Shown piece by piece: positions 34,259 to 44,758 of a DNA stretch of 64,000 bases. The DNA comes from Steinernema hermaphroditum. Lineage: Eukaryota; Nematoda; Chromadorea; Rhabditida; Steinernematidae. Position 1 is the first letter of the stretch. Each line of letters begins with the position of its first letter. The notes under the pieces are model-generated. The model made no database searches. It saw only the letters and a list, made by a program, of their open reading frames with translations, and had not been told where the DNA came from. A program made the position numbers and the translations under genes. Location of the stretch: the NCBI GenBank assembly GCA_030435675.1, contig CM059625.1, forward strand, positions 2,170,001-2,234,000. The letters run 5' to 3'.

Positions 34259-35200
34259 GCCGTACGAATGTGGGGGAAACCGGGGGAGAAACGACGAGAG
34301 GGTTGTCCGACGAGACTCCGGTGACAATTCCTGTGCGTGGGACGCGGGGCACGACTTAGGAAAAACACTTTATAACCGTCCACAAGGGAACGATACCCGG
34401 TTAATACAACAAGAACCACACAACTGAACAACAAGCAATAACGAAAATAGGAACGCTGCGCGGATGGCACTCGCTCGCACGGTCGGGGTTACGGTACAGG
34501 GGCTTCGTGGTGGCAGCCCGGGGCGTCATCTTCTACAGATGTCATCATCACCAACGGCGGTGCGACGATTCTGAAGCAGCTCGAAGTTGAACATCCCGCC
34601 GGCAAGGTTCTTGTCGAGCTCGCGCAGCTGCAGGACGAGGAAATTGGCGAGAGAACTGCAAGAAGGCCGATACTTGGAAAAGAACCTCGCCATTCCTACT
34701 GAGGAGCTTGGCCATGAGTCGATCATTGGATCGTAAGTGCTCTGTGAGCGATCATCAAAAACTAATTGTCTGTTCAGGAATGTCGAATTTTTCTCAGAAA
34801 TGGTCGTCAAAGCCGCGGAGCTTGAAGAGACCGTTGATGCCTCCGGAAAGGTTATTTACCTGATCAACGCCGTTAACGTCCTCAAGGCTCACAGAAATTC
34901 TGCCAGTGAAAGCATGCTCATCGAAGGATATGCTCTCAACTGCACACTTGCCAGCGAAGGTGAATCAACTCTTGCCATTCGGAACTATCAGAAAACTCCC
35001 TTTAGCTATGCCACGCAAGTCCCAAGATCGCCTGTCTCGAGTTCTCTCTCCAGAAGGCACCTTGGAATTTCTGTTGTTGTTGAGGACCCAACCAAGTTGG
35101 AAGCTATCCGCAGAGAGTAAGTCACCATACATTTTTGATCTTCAGAAAAGGAAATCACGGCGATTACCTGTGGGTTGTAAATTAGAACAGCGGCAGTGCG

Positions 35201-38200
35201 CTGAATCCTGATGTGTATACTACGGACTAGTGCGTGTTATTTTTTGAGAAACTATGGAACATAGCTATCCTATCTTTGCTCAACTACGGAAATACATATT
35301 CAACGTTTCAGGAAAATGGACATCGTCAAGCGTCGCATTGACAAAATCCTCAAGGCCGGAGCCAATGTTGTGCGTACCACTGGTGGTATTGACGACCTGT
35401 GCTTTAAACTGTTTACCGAAGTCGGTGTCATGGCTGTCAAACGGTGCAAGAAGGTCGATCTGGAGAGAGTTGCCAAGGCTACTGACGCCATTTTCGTTTC
35501 GTCGCTGGCGAACCTTGAAGGAGACGAGAGCTTTGGGTCATCGGTGCAAGGTACTTGCGAAGAGATCGTTCAGGAGCGCATTTCTGACGATGAACTTATC
35601 ACCATTAAGAAGACTGGCGCTCGCAGTGCCGCTTCGCTTATTTTGCGGTAAGTATTGGTTTTTCTTTTCGAAATCATTACTCTCATTTAGCGGTGCCAAC
35701 GACGTTATGCTGGATGAGATGGAACGCTCTGTTCACGATGCTCTGTGCGTCTGCCGCCGTGTTCTCGAAAGCAGAAATGTCGTCTGCGGTGGTGGTGCCG
35801 TTGAAGCCGCCCTCAACGTCTACCTTGAAGCATTCGCTACTAGCTTGGTATAAAACACCGTTCCTGATCCCCAATACACGCAGTATTTTCTAGGCCAGCC
35901 GTGAACAGCTCCCAATGGCCGTTTTTGCTGATGCCCTGCTCGTCATTCCGCTGAATCCTGATGTGTATACTACGGACTAGTGCGTGTTATTTTTTGAGAA
36001 ACTATGGAACATAGCTATCCTATCTTTGCTCAACTACGGAAATACATATTCAACGTTTCAGGAAAATGGACATCGTCAAGCGTCGCATTGACAAAATCCT
36101 CAAGGCCGGAGCCAATGTTGTGCGTACCACTGGTGGTATTGACGACCTGTGCTTTAAACTGTTTACCGAAGTCGGTGTCATGGCTGTCAAACGGTGCAAG
36201 AAGGTCGATCTGGAGAGAGTTGCCAAGGCTACTGACGCCATTTTCGTTTCGTCGCTGGCGAACCTTGAAGGAGACGAGAGCTTTGGGTCATCGGTGCAAG
36301 GTACTTGCGAAGAGATCGTTCAGGAGCGCATTTCTGACGATGAACTTATCACCATTAAGAAGACTGGCGCTCGCAGTGCCGCTTCGATTATTTTGCGGTA
36401 AGTATTGGTTTTTCTTTTCGAAATCATTACTCTCATTTAGCGGTGCCAACGACGTTATGCTGGATGAGATGGAACGCTCTGTTCACGATGCTCTGTGCGT
36501 CTGCCGCCGTGTTCTCGAAAGCAGAAATGTCGTCTGCGGTGGTGGTGCCGTTGAAGCCGCCCTCAACGTCTACCTTGAAGCATTCGCTACTAGCTTGGTA
36601 TAAAACACCGTTCCTGATCCCCAATACACGCAGTATTTTCTAGGCCAGCCGTGAACAGCTCCCACCGTTTGTGCTGATGCCCTGCTCGTCATTCCGCTGA
36701 ATCCTGATGTGTATACTACGGACTAGTGCGTGTTATTTTTTGAGAAACTATGGAACATAGCTATCCTATCTTTGCTCAACTACGGAAATACATATTCAAC
36801 GTTTCAGGAAAATGGACATCGTCAAGCGTCGCATTGACAAAATCCTCAAGGCCGGAGCCAATGTTGTGCGTACCACTGGTGGTATTGACGACCTGTGCTT
36901 TAAACTGTTTACCGAAGTCGGTGTCATGGCTGTCAAACGGTGCAAGAAGGTCGATCTGGAGAGAGTTGCCAAGGCTACTGACGCCATTTTCGTTTCGTCG
37001 CTGGCGAACCTTGAAGGAGACGAGAGCTTTGGGTCATCGGTGCAAGGTACTTGCGAAGAGATCGTTCAGGAGCGCATTTCTGACGATGAACTTATCACCA
37101 TTAAGAAGACTGGCGCTCGCAGTGCCGCTTCGCTTATTTTGCGGTAAGTATTGGTTTTTCTTTTCGAAATCATTACTCTCATTTAGCGGTGCCAACGACG
37201 TTATGCTGGATGAGATGGAACGCTCTGTTCACGATGCTCTGTGCGTCTGCCGCCGTGTTCTCGAAAGCAGAAATGTCGTCTGCGGTGGTGGTGCCGTTGA
37301 AGCCGCCCTCAACGTCTACCTTGAAGCATTCGCTACTAGCTTGGTATAAAACACCGTTCCTGATCCCCAATACACGCAGTATTTTCTAGGCCAGCCGTGA
37401 ACAGCTCCCAATGGCCGTTTTTGCTGATGCCCTGCTCGTCATTCCGCTGAATCCTGATGTGTATACTACGGACTAGTGCGTGTTATTTTTTGAGAAACTA
37501 TGGAACATAGCTATCCTATCTTTGCTCAACTACGGAAATACATATTCAACGTTTCAGGAAAATGGACATCGTCAAGCGTCGCATTGACAAAATCCTCAAG
37601 GCCGGAGCCAATGTTGTGCGTACCACTGGTGGTATTGACGACCTGTGCTTTAAACTGTTTACCGAAGTCGGTGTCATGGCTGTCAAACGGTGCAAGAAGG
37701 TCGATCTGGAGAGAGTTGCCAAGGCTACTGACGCCATTTTCGTTTCGTCGCTGGCGAACCTTGAAGGAGACGAGAGCTTTGGGTCATCGGTGCAAGGTAC
37801 TTGCGAAGAGATCGTTCAGGAGCGCATTTCTGACGATGAACTTATCACCATTAAGAAGACTGGCGCTCGCAGTGCCGCTTCGATTATTTTGCGGTAAGTA
37901 TTGGTTTTTCTTTTCGAAATCATTACTCTCATTTAGCGGTGCCAACGACGTTATGCTGGATGAGATGGAACGCTCTGTTCACGATGCTCTGTGCGTCTGC
38001 CGCCGTGTTCTCGAAAGCAGAAATGTCGTCTGCGGTGGTGGTGCCGTTGAAGCCGCCCTCAACGTCTACCTTGAAGCATTCGCTACTAGCTTGGTATAAA
38101 ACACCGTTCCTGATCCCCAATACACGCAGTATTTTCTAGGCCAGCCGTGAACAGCTCCCACCGTTTGTGCTGATGCCCTGCTCGTCATTCCGCTGAATCC

Positions 38201-41140
38201 TGATGTGTATACTACGGACTAGTGCGTGTTATTTTTTGAGAAACTATGGAACATAGCTATCCTATCTTTGCTCAACTACGGAAATACATATTCAACGTTT
38301 CAGGAAAATGGACATCGTCAAGCGTCGCATTGACAAAATCCTCAAGGCCGGAGCCAATGTTGTGCGTACCACTGGTGGTATTGACGACCTGTGCTTTAAA
38401 CTGTTTACCGAAGTCGGTGTCATGGCTGTCAAACGGTGCAAGAAGGTCGATCTGGAGAGAGTTGCCAAGGCTACTGACGCCATTTTCGTTTCGTCGCTGG
38501 CGAACCTTGAAGGAGACGAGAGCTTTGGGTCATCGGTGCAAGGTACTTGCGAAGAGATCGTTCAGGAGCGCATTTCTGACGATGAACTTATCACCATTAA
38601 GAAGACTGGCGCTCGCAGTGCCGCTTCGCTTATTTTGCGGTAAGTATTGGTTTTTCTTTTCGAAATCATTACTCTCATTTAGCGGTGCCAACGACGTTAT
38701 GCTGGATGAGATGGAACGCTCTGTTCACGATGCTCTGTGCGTCTGCCGCCGTGTTCTCGAAAGCAGAAATGTCGTCTGCGGTGGTGGTGCCGTTGAAGCC
38801 GCCCTCAACGTCTACCTTGAAGCATTCGCTACTAGCTTGGTATAAAACACCGTTCCTGATCCCCAATACACGCAGTATTTTCTAGGCCAGCCGTGAACAG
38901 CTCCCAATGGCCGTTTTTGCTGATGCCCTGCTCGTCATTCCGCTGAATCCTGATGTGTATACTACGGACTAGTGCGTGTTATTTTTTGAGAAACTATGGA
39001 ACATAGCTATCCTATCTTTGCTCAACTACGGAAATACATATTCAACGTTTCAGGAAAATGGACATCGTCAAGCGTCGCATTGACAAAATCCTCAAGGCCG
39101 GAGCCAATGTTGTGCGTACCACTGGTGGTATTGACGACCTGTGCTTTAAACTGTTTACCGAAGTCGGTGTCATGGCTGTCAAACGGTGCAAGAAGGTCGA
39201 TCTGGAGAGAGTTGCCAAGGCTACTGACGCCATTTTCGTTTCGTCGCTGGCGAACCTTGAAGGAGACGAGAGCTTTGGGTCATCGGTGCAAGGTACTTGC
39301 GAAGAGATCGTTCAGGAGCGCATTTCTGACGATGAACTTATCACCATTAAGAAGACTGGCGCTCGCAGTGCCGCTTCGATTATTTTGCGGTAAGTATTGG
39401 TTTTTCTTTTCGAAATCATTACTCTCATTTAGCGGTGCCAACGACGTTATGCTGGATGAGATGGAACGCTCTGTTCACGATGCTCTGTGCGTCTGCCGCC
39501 GTGTTCTCGAAAGCAGAAATGTCGTCTGCGGTGGTGGTGCCGTTGAAGCCGCCCTCAACGTCTACCTTGAAGCATTCGCTACTAGCTTGGTATAAAACAC
39601 CGTTCCTGATCCCCAATACACGCAGTATTTTCTAGGCCAGCCGTGAACAGCTCCCAATGGCCGTTTTTGCTGATGCCCTGCTCGTCATTCCGCTGAATCC
39701 TGATGTGTATACTACGGACTAGTGCGTGTTATTTTTTGAGAAACTATGGAACATAGCTATCCTATCTTTGCTCAACTACGGAAATACATATTCAACGTTT
39801 CAGGAAAATGGACATCGTCAAGCGTCGCATTGACAAAATCCTCAAGGCCGGAGCCAATGTTGTGCGTACCACTGGTGGTATTGACGACCTGTGCTTTAAA
39901 CTGTTTACCGAAGTCGGTGTCATGGCTGTCAAACGGTGCAAGAAGGTCGATCTGGAGAGAGTTGCCAAGGCTACTGACGCCATTTTCGTTTCGTCGCTGG
40001 CGAACCTTGAAGGAGACGAGAGCTTTGGGTCATCGGTGCAAGGTACTTGCGAAGAGATCGTTCAGGAGCGCATTTCTGACGATGAACTTATCACCATTAA
40101 GAAGACTGGCGCTCGCAGTGCCGCTTCGATTATTTTGCGGTAAGTATTGGTTTTTCTTTTCGAAATCATTACTCTCATTTAGCGGTGCCAACGACGTTAT
40201 GCTGGATGAGATGGAACGCTCTGTTCACGATGCTCTGTGCGTCTGCCGCCGTGTTCTCGAAAGCAGAAATGTCGTCTGCGGTGGTGGTGCCGTTGAAGCC
40301 GCCCTCAACGTCTACCTTGAAGCATTCGCTACTAGCTTGGTATAAAACACCGTTCCTGATCCCCAATACACGCAGTATTTTCTAGGCCAGCCGTGAACAG
40401 CTCCCACCGTTTGTGCTGATGCCCTGCTCGTCATTCCGCTGAATCCTGATGTGTATACTACGGACTAGTGCGTGTTATTTTTTGAGAAACTATGGAACAT
40501 AGCTATCCTATCTTTGCTCAACTACGGAAATACATATTCAACGTTTCAGGAAAATGGACATCGTCAAGCGTCGCATTGACAAAATCCTCAAGGCCGGAGC
40601 CAATGTTGTGCGTACCACTGGTGGTATTGACGACCTGTGCTTTAAACTGTTTACCGAAGTCGGTGTCATGGCTGTCAAACGGTGCAAGAAGGTCGATCTG
40701 GAGAGAGTTTCCAAGGCTACTGACGCCAAGAGATCGTTCAGGAGCGCATCTCTGACGATGAACTGATCACCATTAAGAAGACTGGCGCTCGCAGTGCCGC
40801 TTCGATTATCTTGCGGTAAGTATTGGTTTTTCTTTCCAAAATCATTACTCTCATTTAGCGGTGCCAACGACGTTATGCTGGATGAGATGGAACGCTCTGT
40901 TCACGATGCTCTGTGCGTCTGCCGCCGTGTTCTCGAAAGCAGAAATGTCGTCTGCGGTGGTGGTGCCGTTGAAGCCGCCCTCAACGTCTACCTTGAAGCA
41001 TTCGCTACTAGCTTGGTATAAAACACCGTTCCTGATCCCCAATACACGCAGTATTTTCTAGGCCAGCCGTGAACAGCTCCCAATGGCCGCTTTTGCTGAT
41101 GCCCTGCTCGTCATTCCTAAGACCCTTGCAAAGAACGCTG
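35201..41140 (+). repeat. eight-copy tandem array of CCT1 exons, 746/750-bp units
   Basis: Unit starts: 35201, 35951, 36697, 37447, 38193, 38943, 39693 and 40439. Each contains an intron, an exon of about 336 bp (KMDIVK to ILR), a 43-bp intron, a 157-bp exon (GANDVMLDEME to FATSL), a 46-bp intron and the start of the next exon (REQLPMAVF to LLVIP), then jumps back. Two junction forms exist: 750-bp units end AATGGCCGTTTTTGC and 746-bp units end CCGTTTGTGC. An exon variant (CTTATT versus ATTATT) alternates with them. Order by exon/junction: CTT/long, ATT/short, CTT/long, ATT/short, CTT/long, ATT/long, ATT/short, last. The eighth unit lacks 70 bp and has several substitutions. Confidence 0.93.
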
Positions 41141-41230
41141 CGAAAGACAGCATCTCCCTATGCGGTAAACTCCGATCCTTCCACTCACTCGTCAGCGAAG
41201 AACATTGCATTCAAATAAAAACATTTAAAG

Positions 41231-41293
41231 ATGCATTTAAATAGGCAAATAATACCGTAGGGGGTGATGACAAAAAAAGCGTTCTGGGAGCCC
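41231..41293. repeat. direct repeat, left copy of pair with 43291-43355
   Basis: A segment of about 63 bp (GATGCATTTAAATAGGCAAA to GCGTTCTGGGAGCCCT) immediately follows the CCT1 remnant and recurs almost exactly at 43291-43355, just past the DNAJC21 pseudogene. The pair brackets the 2-kb minisatellite/DNAJC21 block. Confidence 0.8.
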
Positions 41294-41310
41294 TAAGGTA
41301 GCGTTCAAAC

Positions 41311-41589
41311 TCACGCCGACGCCCGACGCGCTCGCCGACGCCCGACGCGCTCGCCGACGCCCGACGCGCTCGCCGACGCCCGACGCGCTCGCCGACGCCC
41401 GACGCGCTCGCCGACGCCCGACGCGCTCGCCGACGCCCGATGCGCTCGCCGACGCCCGATGCGCTCGCCGACGCCCGATGCGCTCGCCGACGCCCGACGC
41501 GCTCCCCGACGCCCGACGCGCTCCCCGATGCGCTCGCCGACGCCCGATGCGCTCGCCGACGCCCGATGCGCTCGCCGACGCCCGATGCG
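41311..41589. repeat. 19-bp GC-rich minisatellite
   Basis: About fourteen units of GCTCGCCGACGCCCGACGC type, with some units carrying GATGC or CTCCCC variants. Because 19 is not a multiple of three and the unit has no stop in any register, all frames on both strands stay open (Ala/Ser/Gly/Arg repeats on minus, Pro/Asp/Arg repeats on plus). These frames should not be called genes. Confidence 0.93.
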
Positions 41590-41727
41590 ATCTCAACATT
41601 GTTCAATTACTTTCGAAGGCGTTCCTACCAATTATTGTCAAATTTATTTGTTTCAGTCACTGCCGCTTGCGCCATTGCCAACATCGTCAAGTCCTCACTC
41701 GGACTCAACAAGATGCTTGTTGACGAC
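41590..41727 (+). pseudogene. second copy of CCT1 exon 2 inside the minisatellite
   Basis: A 138-bp near-identical copy of 31250-31387: the end of an intron, its acceptor, and an exon coding TAACAIANIVKSSLGLNKML up to VDD. It shares the deleted ATP-site block (LGLNKM) with the main locus, so duplication followed that deletion. It is joined on both sides directly to minisatellite units and contains no LTR. Confidence 0.9.
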
Positions 41728-41850
41728 GCCCGATGCGCTCGCCGACGCCCGATGCGCTCGCCGACGCCCGACGCGCTCCCCGACGCCCGACGCGTTCGCC
41801 GATGCCGGACGCGTTCGCCGATGCCGGACGCGTTCGCCGATGCCGGACGC
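41728..41850. repeat. minisatellite, second block
   Basis: Six more 19-bp units. The last three share a GATGCCGGACGCGTTCGCC variant absent from the first block. It runs into the 3' end of the DNAJC21 pseudogene. Confidence 0.88.
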
Positions 41851-43004
41851 CTTTTTCTTTTGCTTCTTGGAGTGCTTGCCTCCCGTGGGCTGCGAAGGAG
41901 TGATGTCCTCCTCTTCATCCGGTAAGCCATTCACCGATGCGTTGAACAATAGCTCTGCGTCTTCATCAAGTATATGTTTCGTAAGAAGAGCCACGTTCTC
42001 ACGTTGCTTCTTTGACTTATCGTGGTTCTGTTTCGACTTCCTAGAATAGTGTTGGTAAGAAATATTATCAAACGCCGTACGCTACATATACATATTCGTG
42101 AAGGACTATTCGCAAGCGGCACAGTACAGATCATCAAAATTTCCTCGTCTGAAGCGGCACTCAAACCTCCATACTCAGCATCAAGCGCTTCTTCTATTTC
42201 GCGTAAATCCAGCAAATGATCTTCCTTGTGCTGGTCGTTCTCCTTATAGTTTTGCATGTGCCTGAAGAGATCAGTAAGAAACATTCGAATCACTGCAACT
42301 TACTCAAGCTGCTGTCGAATTTGCCGCTGACGATTTGACGATCTTCTGTTTTTTGGGCTTGCAACTGACGTCGCTCTTCCCGAACTTGACGGTACGCCAT
42401 AACACGCTTGTCGCGCTCGCGCTTCGAGAAGTCCATCCAAAAGCCATAGAAGTGCGCGACCTCCTAAAATCGTAATGTAACGCACACATGTAATTTCAGA
42501 ACCGGTGGGTCATTGTTTGCAAAAAGAACCGCGCGCAAATTAAGTGCGATTATCATCACACTTACCTCTTCATAGTCACTCTTTGAATTTCCAAACGTCG
42601 GATAACAACGATCAGCCGAATTATCAATATGCTCGTTGTCCTCGGCAGCGAGTTGTTCAAAAAGTCGTCGATAGACACTGTAGAATCATGTGCAATCATC
42701 GCCAAAAACCCGAATAGCACGAAGACGTAAAGTACGCGAACAAATCAATGCCTTCGTCCTTGAAGCCTCCATCAGCCCCTCCGAGTAGAATGTTCTCGTG
42801 GTAGCGGTTATAGAACGCTCGTTCGTGTTGATTACTGGGCACTTCGTGAGCCTGCTGCAGAAGGGCGAAGTGCTGCGTACGCTCCTCAGCTCGGTCTGGA
42901 TTTTTGGCGGGGTGTCACATGAGCGCGAGTTTCCGATATGCCTTCTTGATGACTTGGTCGCTGGCGTCACGCTCGATTTCGAGCACATCGTAGTGACAGC
43001 ACAT
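41851..43004 (-). pseudogene. DNAJC21 (J-domain ribosome-biogenesis factor) pseudogene
   Basis: Starts MCCHYDVLEIERDASDQVIK and follows the J domain, but the expected ALKWHPDKN reads ALM-stop-HPAKN: a nonsense codon, and the HPD tripeptide that activates Hsp70 is changed to HPA. After it come LLQQAHEVPSNQHERAFY, DLFAYFTSSCYSGF, a piece near 42572-42690 (YPTFGNSKSDYEE), a shortened middle exon (FYGFWMDFSKRERDKRV), LDAEYGG, a zinc-finger start DLYCAACE broken by a stop, and the C-terminal HSKKQKKK. DNAJC21 works with Hsp70 in cytosolic 60S ribosome maturation. Multiple stops, internal deletions and truncation into the minisatellite make this copy dead. Confidence 0.88.
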
Positions 43005-43290
43005 TGCGGTGCCCTGGCCAAATTCTGAAATTGTACAATCGAAATGAAGAAGTATTTAGCAAAACGCGATAATCACAAACGGAAAGCAAAGAAGCAACAG
43101 CAAAAAACCAGGACAGAATTAAGCGCACCCTCCTTTTTTCCGTTTCATGATTTCCGAGCGGTCTACACGCCAGAATGTTCGACACTAGAAGCCCCACACA
43201 AGACAGACAGCAAAAAAGGAATCAGCAAGTGACGAGTAGGAGTGGCGCAGGAAATAGACGAAGCTCAACCCTCGGGATTCCACGACTTCC

Positions 43291-43355
43291 GATGCATTTA
43301 AATAGAGGCAAATAATACCGTAGGGGATGATGACAAAAAAGCGTTCTGGGAGCCC
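43291..43355. repeat. direct repeat, right copy
   Basis: Partner of 41231-41293, differing mainly by an AG insertion (AAATAGAGGCAAA) and one fewer A in the A-run. It lies 290 bp beyond the DNAJC21 start. Between 43005 and 43290, and from 43356 to 44030, I see no gene. Confidence 0.8.
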
Positions 43356-44030
43356 TCACTAATCACAGAGATGTAGAAACTGACCATACTATATCGCCTC
43401 TTGTATTTTCATTCTCATTAGCCACAGAGCAAACACAGCAAAGACCGACTGACGCAATGATCGCAATGGAATCGTTACAGACAGCCTCGAAACTGATTAT
43501 GGACGCATTCATAAGAGATTCCATTTGGAATAGTCGGGCATAGTCGAATGCAATGCAAAAAGGAAATTCACTCATACAGATGTAGACACAGAACGAAAAC
43601 GGCATCGTTCTTTGTCTACTGAAGTCAAATATTTACCTTAGTAAGTAAACACGATTGACCGTCGGCTTCATGCCTGACCGATCTGACGCATAACGCACCG
43701 AGATGTTCGTAGAAATCCGTAGTTTTTATTGCCAACTGTCACGATTCGTCTCGCAGGATATGCCGGCGAAGGCGAGAACATCTGTGTTGTCTGCGTCACA
43801 CTTCTCATATGTTTGCTTGTGCCATATAATCGCGCATCTTCATCAGTTACGAATAAACACGCTGTGAGCGATGGTCGGCTTATGAGAGCAATCTCAACAC
43901 CGACTGCGTGGTCTAAATAATCGAAACCAACAAAAATCACTCAAGCTATGGTACCATATCTATTTCTTGGCTAGGGAACAACAGCTTGAAAGTAGATACT
44001 ACAAAGTGTCATCGTTTTTCGGTGACTTAA

Positions 44031-44354
44031 AAGGAAAGGTCCCAAACTGTCCCACGCCTAATGGGCTGAAATTTGGCATGCCAGAGTGTAGCAATACCTG
44101 ATAGGTTTCATCGATGAATGGCCTCAGAAAACCTCACAGAAATGGTCAAAATCTGATAAGACCACCGTATCTTTTGTACCATCAGGGACATCGTGTTAGG
44201 ACCTTGAAACTACAGAGCATAAAATCCACTATGAATTATAGCTTAAACCCGCCATTCATCGATGAAACCTATCAGGTTCTGCTACACTCTGACATGGCAT
44301 CCTCCATGCCAAATTTCAGCCGAATCGGCGTAGGACAGTTTGGGACCTCTCCTT
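44031..44354. mobile_element. 324-bp palindromic MITE
   Basis: The ends AAGGAAAGGTCCCAAACTGT and its inverse ...CTGTCC/TTGGGACCTCTCCTT pair. Inverted similarity continues through GAAATTTGGCATG, AGAGTGTAGCA and ATAGGTTTCATCGATGAATG for about 100 bp per arm. Left flank TTAA and right flank TTAG may be a decayed TTAA target duplication. No ORF. Confidence 0.75.
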
Positions 44355-44758
44355 GTTAGTTACCCCGCATCCATTGAACGCAACACCGATAGCTATTACG
44401 AAGGCTCTGCTCCCGGTATACGGTAGTTTTGGTAAATAAAAAGGTGAAAATGTATGGCTACATGCAGATATACGGCATTTCTTTCAAATAGTTCGATCTA
44501 AGGGTCAGTAGGCGGTCAAGCGTTTGAATATTGTGCTCGCTGATTATATAAATCAAATGAGATGTACATGATTCCTCGGTGCATTGAAGCGAACTGTGTG
44601 GGTTCCTAAACTGTCAAATGACGACGAAAACATTCACTTCTTTAAGGAGTACATTTATGTGAACGGTTTGCACTGCGCACGATACCTATTACTGAGACCT
44701 ATCGACCCACTTTTGTAGGTTTCGCGCCAGTGTCCCATATGACCAGTCGTCGCTCGGA

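Larger units (their letters stand above)
31396..34541 (-). mobile_element. young non-autonomous LTR retrotransposon, gag and protease only
   Basis: LTRs 31400-31693 (294 bp) and 34216-34537 (322 bp) begin and end TG...CA on the plus strand and differ essentially only by a 28-bp duplication. The 4-bp target duplication GATG flanks the element (31396-31399, 34538-34541). On the coding (minus) strand a primer-binding site TGGTGCCCCGAG lies next to the 5' LTR (about 34203-34214), matching a tRNA 3' end in CCA. A purine-rich tract (GAAGAAGGGGGAGG) precedes the 3' LTR at about 31694-31707. Internal coding is limited to gag-like and protease-like frames. There is no reverse transcriptase, RNase H or integrase, so mobility would depend on enzymes from another element. 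The TSD length fits Gypsy-type elements; family assignment is inference. Confidence 0.9.
31030..41197 (+). pseudogene. CCT1 (TCP-1 alpha) chaperonin pseudogene
   Basis: Degenerate gene for chaperonin subunit CCT1. Exons: 31030-31113, 31319-31399 continued at 34542-34732 after an LTR insertion, 34778-35116, then the tandem units, ending at 41197. Recognisable stretches include [59 protein letters not shown] and, per array unit, TTGGIDDLCFKLF and VCGGGAVEAALN. Damage: no in-frame start at the expected N-terminus; the ATP-site block LGPVGLDKM reduced to LGLNKM; the exon with GDGTTS deleted from GE onward and frameshifted; frameshifts around CLEFSLQK; a transposon; tandem exon repeats; loss of everything after the AKNAAKDS region. 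It cannot make a working subunit. Confidence 0.92.

Noticed and set aside
34542..35116. A functional CCT1 despite the LTR
   Set aside because: Even with the LTR removed, ATP-site motifs are missing, frameshifts remain and the 3' part of the gene is absent.
35254..40345. Seven identical 199-codon plus-strand frames (MEHSYPIF...)
   Set aside because: They start in an intron and read the CCT1 exons in the wrong frame; the correct frame is the overlapping MDIVKRR one.
41211..42049. Long open frames of 81-196 codons on both strands
   Set aside because: They are readings of the 19-bp minisatellite, which has no stop in any register; several run across the CCT1 and DNAJC21 remnants in the wrong frame.
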